Shown: positions 13,472 to 24,844 of the stretch, one piece after another | Layout: each line of letters begins with the position of its first letter | Numbering within the stretch: position 1 is the first letter of the stretch | Assembly (NCBI GenBank): GCA_002245135.1 | Contig: NGBS01000585.1 | Coordinates: 1-64,000 of the forward strand | Length of the DNA stretch: 64,000 nucleotides | Source: Proteromonas lacertae | Lineage: Eukaryota > Sar > Bigyra > Opalinata > Proteromonadidae | Direction of reading: 5' to 3' | The notes under the pieces: model-generated | Seen by the model: the letters and a program-made list of their open reading frames with translations, nothing else | Told to the model about the DNA's origin: nothing | Database searches by the model: none | Made by a program: the position numbers and the translations under genes

Positions 13472-14141
13472 TTATTTTGTATATTTGTTTTCATGTGGTA
13501 TTCTTTTGATTTCCATAGTACCACTCAATTGCAACATTTTTCTCATTTGATCTTCCAAATTATTGATTTTTTCATCATCTTGAGTGTTATACCATATTTC
13601 AATACGAAATACCAATTCATTCTTACTGCCTTTCTGCTTGGTCTTATCTACAATTCTTGCACCTGTGATTAAACATTCATTGTTTAATGTTTCACCGATT
13701 AAAGCAAAAACTATATGTTCCCACATCTCCTGTATTTGGTCAACGTTTCTTCGTACTATGATATGTATAATTTTCATATATACTTCTAACTTGTAACTCT
13801 CCACCTTTACTATTTGCAGGATCTTCCCATTCTGGTCTTATTCCACCTCTAAACAACCCTAAAGCTTCAACACTGTGTGGCCTTAAATACTTTTCAGCAC
13901 CTTTATCCATTTCTACTTTCACTTTGTAATTATTTATATATTGAAAAACATCTCTATCATAATATACATTTTAATAATACCTAGGTTGTAATATAGAAGG
14001 CCAACTTTGCCAAAAACTCTCAACAGTTTCAAACTCACTCATAATAGCCATTCCTTCTTTATATTTTCTCACATCTTTATCATTGGATGGAACTTGTTCC
14101 CATATACACCATTTCGTTTGCAATTTGTGATGGACACTCAT
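13472..14141 (-). CDS. eIF4E-family mRNA cap-binding protein
   Basis: Translation initiation factor 4E family members bind the mRNA 5' cap. The start is the ATG at 14141 (MSVHHKLQTKWCIWEQ). The fold's signature residues are present: FWQSW, the dorsal LFRGGIRPEWED with the cap-stacking Trp, DPANSKGG, and WEHIVFALIGE. Two introns (about 13956-13983 and 13752-13779) were joined, giving about 205 residues, normal for eIF4E. GGELQV replaces the common GGKW, and the spacing resembles class II (4EHP-like) as much as class I, so I do not assign a paralogue. It converges with the CCDC191-like gene, 122 bp apart. Confidence 0.88.
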
Positions 14142-14328
14142 TTAAAACAAAGAAATTGAAAATGTAAAATGAAAAATGTAAATTACATAATTACATGAGA
14201 ATATTACATTCTTTAATAACTTTTCAAAAGCCCTTTAATATAAAATATAAATATATGCAATAATAAGACAATAATAATAAGAAAAATATATCAAAATTAT
14301 TTATTCCTAGAAATAACAAACGAAGAGA

Positions 14329-15556
14329 TTATACTGATTTCAATTTGTCTTCTGGAGTTTTATTATCTTTCTCTTTTTCCTCATCTTCTTTCTTCCTATT
14401 CTTTTCTTCAATCAATTTCTCTTCATCATAACTCCATAATAAACTATGTTCATGTCTAATTGTTGCTAATATTAATGAAGATCCTAGACAAGCTGGAACA
14501 AGATATAGCAATGCAGGCTAATAAATATATAATAATAAACAATAAAACAGTATACTTGTGCATGATGAAAACCATACATAATCAAAACACATACAAATAA
14601 TCCAATACAATAAAACAATAAAGTTACACTGAAATATATCCTATCTTTATATGTTTTCACTGCGTTATTCAATCTGTGATAGTCAAATCTTAATAATAAT
14701 GCAATAAAGACACCAGGAATAACAATATCACCTAAACCTAACATAGAGTATTTAATTTCTTCACCTTCTAAATATGGAAACATCAATTTGATTGGAGCAT
14801 CGAATTTTTTAGCTACAGTCACCATAACATCAGTTTTGAACACCCAAAATATATCATAGAAGAATAAACCGCCTAATAAACAAGCGCCAACATAATAACT
14901 ACCAACTGATAACTCAGCTATACCTTCAGTGCAAAAGATTAAACCGAATAAATTACTGATTGTCCAATGCTTTGTAGTAAGATATACATACATTAAGAAT
15001 AAACCAATTGTACAAGATGTTAAGTATGATGAGGATAATGTGATTTCTATAGTGAAATATTATTATTATTGTAATTATTATACTAATTGGTTCTGGTTCT
15101 GGATCTCCATCCTCTACTTTTGGCTTTGGATTGATTAATGGAATGAATGGAATTATGATTGTCTTTTCCCATTCATTTTTTGGGAAAAATGGCTTAATAA
15201 ATCTTTGAATTGTTAATCCAGAAGATATTGTTCCCAATAGAATGATATAACATTTTATTAAAAAGTCGATGTATTTTTCATTTATATATTTAAATACAAC
15301 ATATAAACCCATCAAAACACAGGAAGCTGTGATTGGAAACATATAAGCATCTTTGCTTGTCATAGTTTCAACCTAATATGTAATAAATACTCTATTTCTA
15401 TATACATTTTCTCTTTCTAGCGAATGGAAGCTTCCAATGTAGATACAAGTAACAGCATCAATCAATAAATGCAAAGAAACTGGTAAAGTGAAAAAAGTGG
15501 GCAATTAATGCAGTGGTTGCAAGAATTACATAGCAAATGAATACATCGGTTCTCAT
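14329..15556 (-). CDS. Signal peptide peptidase (presenilin-type aspartyl protease; needs a +1 shift)
   Basis: This is an intramembrane protease of the ER that cleaves remnant signal peptides. It has all three catalytic signatures: YD in FFYDIFWVF, GLGD in MLGLGDIVIPG, and the PAL motif rebuilt across an intron as QPALLYLVPAC. There are about nine hydrophobic segments and a lysine/glutamate-rich cytosolic tail. The start is the ATG at 15556 (MRTDVFICYV), giving the first membrane helix. That frame stops at TGA 15458-15460; one base on, the frame gives DAVTCIYIGSFHSLE followed by ETMTSKDA, which matches human SPP (ETITSRDA). A run of six T just upstream is an equally good place for the shift, since it gives an uninterrupted-looking helix. 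Confidence 0.9.
15458..15460 (-). other. In-frame TGA bypassed by +1 shift in signal peptide peptidase
   Basis: Minus-strand reading ATT GAT TGA TGC. Dropping the T gives GAT GCT GTT ACT and leads into the conserved protease. The shift could instead lie in the T6 run about 30 nt upstream. Confidence 0.55.
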
Positions 15557-15656
15557 TTATTTCTTAATTTTAAAAATGCAGAATTCTCAAGCCAAATAAA
15601 TTCAAACAGTCAAATCAAGCAAAAAAAGCGTTTTCTAATTTTTGAATGTTTAGAAT

Positions 15657-18600
15657 ATGAATAAGTACCAAAAAATCAAGAAATTAGGTCAGGGAGGCTT
15701 TGGTATAATGAAATAGCACCTTATTTTCATATAGGAGCTGCATGGCTTGTTCAAGATCCAAAATCAAAGAAAAAATTGGTTATAAAGATGGTCAACTGTC
15801 GAAATATATCCCAAGTAGATCTGGCATTTGCGAAAAAAGAAGCGGAAGTATTTAGGTTTATTTATCAGAATTTAGGTTTTACAAAGATTAAGACATCCCA
15901 ATATTGTTGCTTATTATGATTCTTTTATGGAGAATCAACAATTTCATATAGTCATGGAATATGCAGATGGAGGAGATCTACAACAAATTATTGATCAAAA
16001 GCAGAAGTATTATATTTGTTATTTATATTAACAATAGACAACGCCAACAGCTTTCAGAACAAGAAATATTAAACTATATGGTTCAAATACTTTTAGCAAT
16101 GAAACATATTCATTCAAAGAATATACTACATCGTGATTTAAAGCCACAGGTATTATACATTAAATTTACTTTCATAGAATGTGTTTATGACATCAGATGG
16201 AGTAGTAAAGTTAGGAGATTTAGGTATTGCCAAATCACTCAACAATTCCAAGGGTTTAGCAAAAACTCAAATCGGTACACCATTTTATTTGTATATTCAA
16301 ACATAATAATAATAATAATAATAAATAGTTCACCAGAATTATGTAAAAATCAAGCATATGGAAAGAAGAGTGATATTTGGGCATTAGGAGTGATATTATA
16401 CCAATTAGTTACATTACAAGTTCCATTCAATGCAGGATCCATGCCACAATTAATCAATAAGATATTATATGGCCAATGTCCACCATTACCAACTCGTACA
16501 CCAAGATATATCAAAGATATGATTGACAAAATGTTGAATAAAAGTGCAAATAGTCGTCCAAGTATAGATGATTTATTAGCTGTTAAAGAAATTCAAAATC
16601 ATATTAGAAAACTATTAGATCAACAGAATATAGCTGCTCAATTAATGCATCCTAAAGATATCAATCAACCAGGTTTAACAATGGTAAGAGAGAAGATTAA
16701 ACATGATGGTGGAGGTGGTAAAGGTAATGGAGGTATAGGTGGTGGTGGTGGCGGTGGAGCTGCTGTTGTTCAAGATGCTGAGAAAGCGAAAGGAATGACA
16801 TTATTAGCTTTAGCAAAAGGTAAAGAAGAATATGAGAAACAATTGGCAAAAGAAAGAGCAATTTATGATCAACAACAGTTGTTATTGAAGAAAGAATTAC
16901 AAAAACAGAAAGATGAGATTGAAAGATTAAAACAGGAGAATGTAATGGAACAGAATAGAATAGCTTATGAAAAACAATTAGCAGATCAAAAGAGATTATT
17001 TATTCAACAACAAGAAGCATTAAAGAATCAATTAGCTATTCAACAGAAACAAATTGATGATTTGAGGAAACAGAAACTTGATTTAAGGCAACAAAATGCA
17101 TATGAACAAATGAAGCAACATGATTTAGAATATCAAAAAGAAAAAGAAAAGTATAAAAAGATATTGAAAAGTCAACAAGAAGAAATTGAATTATTGAAAA
17201 GAGAGAAAGAAAGAATATTGAAAGAAGCAAAGAATAAACCATCACCACCACAACCACCAAGAGGAGGAGGAGGTGGTGGTGCAGTTGATAGATATAATAA
17301 TAACAGAGATGATGATAGATATAGAAGACCTAGTCAAGATGATAATAATTATAGAAGACAATCGTATAGATATAATATATTATTTATAGTGATGGTTATG
17401 ATAATAGAAAGAATATAAGATCTCCACCAAGACAACCACCACCAGCTCCAGCACAAAGACCAATTTACAAACCACAACAAGCTCCAATGCCAAAAGAAAA
17501 AATGACAGCAGCACAACAACAGTGGTATGAAAATAGAGCAATAGCTGAAAGAGCCAGAATGAGAAATAAATCATATGTTTCACCATTAGATCCAGATTAT
17601 GAACAAAAACAAGATATATATTATAGAAATGAGAATGATCCTGGAAGAGAAGATAGAAGAAGAGATGAAGAAAGAAGAGGTGGAGGTGGAGGATATGGTG
17701 GACCTCCAATGAATAAAAAACAACAACAAGAACAAGCATATTTAGAACAATTGAAAAGAGCAAGAGAAGAAGCAGCAAGAGAAAGACAAAGAATAGCTAA
17801 TAAGATGAATGGTATTAATCAAGATGAAAGAAGAGGATTATTTGATGATGATAATGGAAGAGGAGGAGCAGGAGGTGATGTTAATAATAATAATAGAAGA
17901 AATGATGATAGAAGAGATGATAGGAGAGACTATGATAGAAGGGATGATAGAAGAGATGATCGAAGGGATTATGATAGAAGAGACGAAGATAGAAGGGATT
18001 ATAGAAGAAACGATGATAGAAGAGATTATAATAAAAGAGATGATGATGATTATGATAATTATCCAAAACCTAAACCCAAACCACCAAATACAGCTGAGAG
18101 AAGATGGCTATATGGAGATGGTGATGAAGAATTTACTGAAGATGATGATAATAACAATAAGAATAATGGTGGAAATGGTTATGGCGGAGGAGAAGGAGGT
18201 GGAGGTGATAATGATGATCATCCTTCAGCAAGAAATAATGAAGATCATTACTTAGGTAAAAAAGAGAAAGAAAGATTGAGATTAGAACATGAAGAAGCCT
18301 TAAAGAGAGCAAGAGAAGAACAAATCCAAGAAGCAAAGAGATTGAGAGAGAAGATGAAGAAAATTCAAGAAGCTGAAAGAGAGAATTCAGAAGTATTATG
18401 TAGTACACATAATGAGATTAATATTCATGCAAAAGAAGTTCCACTTAACAATAATAGAGATGATACACAAAGTGAACCACCACCAATGGGAGGAGATAAT
18501 GATGTAGATTTCGCAGAACAAGTGAAAAATAATGCACAAAAGAAGAGATTGGAGGAAATAGAAAGGAGAGAAAGGGAATTAAGAGAAGCAAGAGAACAAG

Positions 18601-19652
18601 CTCAAAAAGAAAAGAAAGCATTAAAGCTAAAATTCCAACAACAAGCACAACAGCAAATGGAGAATATAATTGAAGATCAGCATAAGAAAATAAATGAAAA
18701 TATTGAAGTAGATGATGATAATAGTAATTTTGGTAGTGTAATTGATGATGAAGTTGAAGAAGAAATGGATCCTGCAGAAGTATTAAGACAAGCTTTAATT
18801 GAGAATATGCAAGAAAAGAAGAAGTTACAAAAACATAAAGCAGAAGTGTTTGATGTAGATGTAGGTGGTTTTAAGAAAGGTGGAAATGGTAATGTTGTTA
18901 ATAATAATCGTCCAATCATTGATATTCATGGAAATACACCTGTAAAATCACCACAACATATTGCTCCGCTGATAGACATACAAAAACCAGTTCCAATTAT
19001 TGATATTCATAGTAACAACAGTACAAACAGTGCAAATATAACAGTAATAAAGAAATCTCCACCAAATTCTCCACCTAAAGCCACCTCCACATTTGGATAT
19101 TCATAACCCATTCCCAGAATCAAATTCACCAATATCTTCTCCAATTAATGTTAATAGACCTCCAGTAATAAAGGCTAAAACACCCTGTAAGAAAGTAGAA
19201 TCAAAAGTTAAAGCAAGATTAGATGAAATTGCATTGAATAATTCACAGAGATTTACTTCACCAATCAAATCACCAGAATCTAAGAAAAGTCCTTTGATTG
19301 ATATTCATGGACCATCTACACCATCACCACCTTCAAATAATAATAATAAACCACCATCACCAAGTGTATAATTCATATAATTAATATTATTGTATAGTTA
19401 CCAATGAAATCTCCAGCCACATTTACCAAGTATGCAACAACAACAACAACAACAACCAAAAGGATCTTCCAGTAAACAGAATTCTAGTTTAAAACAAGCA
19501 GGACATGTATATAATAAAGTATTATCTTAATTAAATATATATAGAATGTACTTGGAAATATACCATCACAAAACAAGTTAAAGAATGACAAGTTAGACAC
19601 AGTTCCTGGAACTATTCTGAATGATGCTTTTAAAGAGTTGAATAATTGGTAA
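15657..19652 (+). CDS. NEK-family protein kinase with very long coiled-coil and charged tail
   Basis: The kinase domain is built from several short exons: GQGGFG loop, KKLVIKMV lysine, HRDLKPQ, GDLG in the DFG position (typical NEK substitution), GTPFYLSPE. NEKs act in cilia, centrioles and mitosis. After about residue 290 there is a Gly-rich linker, coiled coils, a stretch of [12 protein letters not shown]-type repeats near 17900-18060, more coiled coil, and a Pro/Ser tail with recurring IDIH motifs. The predicted length is about 1250 residues. Two +1 frame moves are required in the tail. For the first, the IDIH motif in the later frame suggests the shift lies near 19080, before TAA 19104-19106. 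The second lies at or before TAA 19473-19475; the ending is less certain than the kinase. Confidence 0.85.
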
Positions 19653-19750
19653 TTAATGATTAATTTATTGTTTAATTTTTTATATGTAATGCTATTTGAA
19701 TAATAGAAGTCGGAAGAAAAAACAAAAAATGATAAGAATAGATAATTAAT

Positions 19751-20192
19751 TTATAATGCTTTTAAAACCTCAGTCATTCTTGATTTGAAGTTTTCACATA
19801 CAATAGTTTCTCTTGGATTGATTAATGGGTTCTTTACAATTAGTGGAACATAAATATTGGAGTAAATATCTTTTAATTCTTGACTAAGTGGTGCTGTATC
19901 AAGATCCGATGTAACAACAAATTTTAGTCCTGTATTTGTTTCAAAGTGATGTAGAGCATATTTGTTTGTTCTTAATACTTTTAAAGAATCAAGATCTCTA
20001 TTCAATTTATAAATACTCAAATTAATACGGATCTGTAGACAATTTCTGAACAAAACCACGAAGAGAATAAAGCAAACCAAACACTAATTTCTGTTCTTCT
20101 GCATTATTCTGGAATGTATTATATGGTCTGTTTAATTCTTGATAATATAAGCATTTGCCTTGTTTATCGAAAATGTAGAAGCAAAATATCAT
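19751..20192 (-). CDS. TRAPPC1: TRAPPC1 (Bet5), TRAPP complex subunit
   Basis: This is a small longin-fold subunit of the TRAPP complexes that activate Rab1/Ypt1 on ER-to-Golgi and Golgi membranes. It starts at the ATG at 20192 (MIFCFYIFDKQGKCLYY). Family signatures are LVFGLLYSLRGFV, YALHHFETNTGLKFV and LIVKNPL. One intron of 31 nt after STDP was removed, giving about 136 residues, close to the usual 145. It shares a 61-bp upstream region with the divergent EXOSC7 gene. The Rab1 substrate of TRAPP is also in this window, at 23956; that closeness is probably chance. Confidence 0.92.
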
Positions 20193-20253
20193 TAGATATC
20201 CAACAAATAAAAAATGAGTTTCTCAAATTTAATCCGTTTTATACAAATTAATC

Positions 20254-21197
20254 ATGAAAATTTCTCAATCTGAAAAGGACTTTATACTTAGTGGTATAAC
20301 TAAAAATGTTAGATCAGATGGTAGGAAGAGAATGGATTATAGGTATTAATAAACTCTGAGTGTATATAGATTTATCACAATTGAAACAGGTGTTCTACCC
20401 AATGCTAATGGATCAGCTAAAATAAAGTTATGGTTTCCTCATTCAACAGTCATCGTATCAGTAAAAGCAGAAGTTGTAGCTCCATCGCCAGATACTCCAA
20501 GAGAAGGTCTAATCAATGCGAATGTTAGTTACTCACCTTCAGCAAAACCAGATTATGGGGAAAGAATAGAAAATTTAAATGCATATTATACTCAAAAATT
20601 ATTAAGATATTTAAAATCATCATCAACTCTTGATTTAAAGAAACTGTGTATAATTCCATTTAAATTCGTGTGGTTACTGAACATTGACGTAATAATAATA
20701 GAAAGTAGCGGTAATGTATTTGATATAATAACAATGGGAACTTATTGTGCTTTAAATGACACAAGATTACCAAAAACAATAGAATTCACAGCATCAACAG
20801 ATGATGTAAAAGATATGAGTTTTGACATTGATCAAGATCCAACACATTGTTTAGTATTAGATGCATTAGATATGCCAATATGTGCAACATTACAGATGAT
20901 TGGTAATTACTTAGTTGCTGATTGTACTACTGCTGAAGAACAAGTGGGAGGTGCTACTATCTCTGTGTTTGTTAATAGAAAAAATCAAATTTGTGGTGTT
21001 CAAAAGACTGGTGCTGAAAGTGTGGAAGCATCTGCTTTATTATCGGTTTTGGAAGTATTTTTATATTTTAATTTTGTTTTCTATAGTCATCTCGTAAAGT
21101 TGCTACACATTTGTTTGAGCAACTGTCTGCATTTTTACAAAAATCAGATCATAGTACAGCTATCTTGAATGCTGATAAAATTGGTTTGTTAGAATAA
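20254..21197 (+). CDS. EXOSC7: Exosome subunit Rrp42/EXOSC7
   Basis: This is a RNase PH-fold ring subunit of the RNA exosome, which degrades and trims RNA. The N-terminus MKISQSEKDFILSGI, then RSDGRKRMDYR and GVLPNANGSAKIKL, is diagnostic of the Rrp42 branch. Three exons joined through short introns (about 20342-20368 and 21055-21085) give about 294 residues, normal for the family. The ring subunits in eukaryotes have generally lost phosphorolytic activity, so the role is structural. No frameshift is needed here. Confidence 0.92.
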
Positions 21198-21332
21198 TTT
21201 TGTTTTATTTTATGTATTATTAATTGGTGCTTGTTTGTATTTAAAGAATTTCAATTTTGACAGTTTTTTTATCATTCAAACCATAGTCAAGTTTTTTTGA
21301 ACTGTTTTTTTGAATTTTATACGAAATAGAAT

Positions 21333-23330
21333 ATGGAGGAAGAAGATGAAGATGTATAACCACTTATTTAATTTTTAAAAGGTCGTTTTTGATATTAATG
21401 CTAATAGCAAAAGACTATCGATGTATAGTAAGTGTCAACCAGATGAATTGGAAGGTGCAGATTTTCCAGGTTTGAAACCAAGTATTAATACAGCTGATCA
21501 GATAAGAAATTTATCAGTATATAACATTATTTGTAATTCTTTAGGATTGGGAAGTTTCTTATACTAAAAAAGTTGAAGAAGTGAAGCAAAGATATACACA
21601 ATTAGATAAAGTTTTATCACAGTTGAGGAAAACTGTATTGAATTATAAATTGACAAATATAAACCCATCTGATACAGCAAGTATTCATCTAATTATATAT
21701 AATGAAATAGCAACACATCAAGCCAAATCAAGAACAGTAGGAACAAGAGAAGGAAGGCTAAAAAGAATAACAATGAAATTAAACACTGCATTGAAAGACA
21801 ATGACGAAATAAAACACCAAATAGATGATTTAAGAAGAGATAAAATACGTCGAACTAAAGTAGTAAAAAGATTAGAAAAGAAATATAGAAATAAACAAAA
21901 TGATAATGATGAACTTCAAAGACAATTGGATGAAGCAAATGAAGCAACAAATCAGTATATATAATAATTATTATTTAAATAGAGCTAAATTAGAAGCAGT
22001 ACAAATCCACGAAACAATAAAAGAAGAATTAGCAGAATTTGATGAATTCTGGATGGAAGGAATCAAAGCATTAGACAGACAAAAACAAAAGATGGAACAA
22101 GAAGAACAACGATTAATAGCAACAAGAACAGCGATGGCTGTAGCAGAAGAATGGCATGAAGATCCAAAGATAACAAAATTAAAAAATTACAATACGTTAA
22201 TGTTTTGGGATTGTGCTAAGAAAGGAATTGACTTGAAGGCTCAAGATGAGCAAGCTAGAGAATATGAACGAGCATTTGAAACAATGGCTGACTCATCTGG
22301 AATTAATGATTATCAACAGATTATTGATACAATTGCTGAATTTGAAGATGCTAATTTTTCATCTGTTCAAAGAATATCTGCTTTAAATGATGAATTGACG
22401 AAATTAGAAACAGAATGTTCAGCATTGAAAGAGAAATTGTCAGAAGCTAAATTATCACAAGGAGGAACAAATCATGAAAATAGAATCAAAATATTAAATA
22501 ATTTGAATAATGAAATTCAACAGTCAGAACAAAAAACAGAAGAATATCATCAATCATTAACAAAATCACAATTATTGCTACAACAACTAAAAAGATCAAT
22601 TTCAACAATATTTAAACGTGTAGGTTGTGAAGATGAGATTTTATTAAAGGAATTTTCTATTCAAGGAGTAACTGAAACAAATGTATTAAATATAATGGGA
22701 GTAATTGAACAAAGAGTGATGGAAATAGCTCAAATGTATTATTTACAACAAAAAGGTATTTTACCTGAATTAATTGAACAATGCAATTCACTATCTAGTA
22801 ATTCACCTCCACCAAAATTGAATATTGATGAAAATACAACAGCTTTTAAAGGAAGACAATCTTTAATTAATGCAGTACAACCATTACATCCTCCTCAAGT
22901 ACCATCTGTTACTGAAATACCTGATGAAACTGAAGATGACAATTACAATAATACAAATAATAATACAGGAACAATTGGTAGTTTAAGAAATAATGATAAT
23001 AATGATGCAGTTCCATTGTCGTTAGAAGAAATAAAAAAATCTGCAATTCAAACAGTTAATAAATTATATATAACCAATAATAATAATACATTAGTAAGAG
23101 CTCCACCTCCAGCAATGAGTAGAATTGGTAGTAGAGTAAGTATAGTTTCACAAACACGAAGTCATGTTACTACACCTTCAGGATTAAGACCTCACTTGTT
23201 AAGAAATGCACCAAGTCTTGCCGCTGCTAGAAGAAAGTTGAGTATGAATAGTAATGAGTCTGGAACACCCAATACTGGAGGTGGTAATACTCCAATTAGT
23301 AATAGTCCAAGTCAACAGGAATTAAATTAA
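21333..23330 (+). CDS. Outer dynein arm docking complex protein, ODAD1/CCDC114/CCDC63-like
   Basis: This is a coiled-coil protein of the complex that anchors outer dynein arms to axonemal doublet microtubules (Chlamydomonas ODA1 relative). Matching stretches are the DDLRRDK...KRLEKKY segment and YERAFETMADSSGIND followed by DANFSSVQRISALNDEL, which parallels the CCDC63/CCDC114 family. It starts at the ATG at 21333 (MEEEDED), and three introns of about 28 nt were removed. The product is about 640 residues with long coiled coils up to about residue 430, then a low-complexity Ser/Asn/Pro tail. Together with DNAI2 at 60576 it shows that the organism builds motile flagella with outer arms. Confidence 0.85.
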
Positions 23331-23414
23331 TTATTTTGCTATTTTATATGTTGTATATTTGTCTTAAGAATTAAAGTAAAAAGAATGATATAAATACTTA
23401 TAAATAATCAAAAA

Positions 23415-23855
23415 TTATTCTTTCTCTTCCTTATTCTCTTCTTTATGCTCTTCATTTGGTTTATCGTCTTTTATATTTTTGTTATCTCCAGTCTTTTCTT
23501 CTACTTTAACTGATGCTTTTTTCTTTTCTTCCAATTTTTGCTTTTTAAGTGCTTGTTTTCTCTCTTTCTGGCGTTTTCTTTTAGCTGCATTCTTTTTAGT
23601 CTTTTCTTCGCACTCCTTCTGCAATTTCTCTCTGATCTCATTGAATTCTTTCAAATTTTTGTCCCTCTCCCTCTCCCTTTCCATTTCAGCCAATCTAGCT
23701 ATTTCTCTTTTTCTAGCACTAAGGAATTTAGTGTAATCGCCGTTTTTTGTGGTTATTATATCTATTTCTTCTGTGCCTGGGACATATTCTTCCTCATCAT
23801 CTATTAAAAATCAAATCATGTAAAATTTACTGATGTTTGAAAAACGAAAAGACAT
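23415..23855 (-). CDS. PRKRIP1-like nuclear/splicing protein (DUF1168)
   Basis: The protein is about 135 residues. It starts at the ATG at 23855 (MSFRFSNI), followed by one 30-nt intron. The core reads NGDYTKFLSARKREIARLAEME, then a very basic helix (KKNAAKRKRQKERKQALKK) and an acidic/lysine tail. This pattern (a helix with RKRE, then T-K-K-N-AAKR-K-R-Q-K) is that of PRKRIP1 family proteins, which are found in late-stage spliceosomes. Identification rests on this short core and on size, so it is good but not certain. Confidence 0.72.
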
Positions 23856-23955
23856 TTTAAAAAATATCCGTTTTATTCAATACTCAAAAAATAAGAAAGA
23901 TTTTTTGGGTTTTTATTGTATTTTTCTCGATTATTAAACCGTTCTAAAATATATA

Positions 23956-24710
<755 letters not shown>

Positions 24711-24844
24711 ATCATTTTCATTATATTATTACAATTTATGTTATAAACAATTTATATGTTAGTTTTGTTTAAAAAATAAATAAAAAAACAACAGACTTTC
24801 ATAGCAAAGAAAGCATTATTACTTTTAATTCCTGTTCATTCTTC

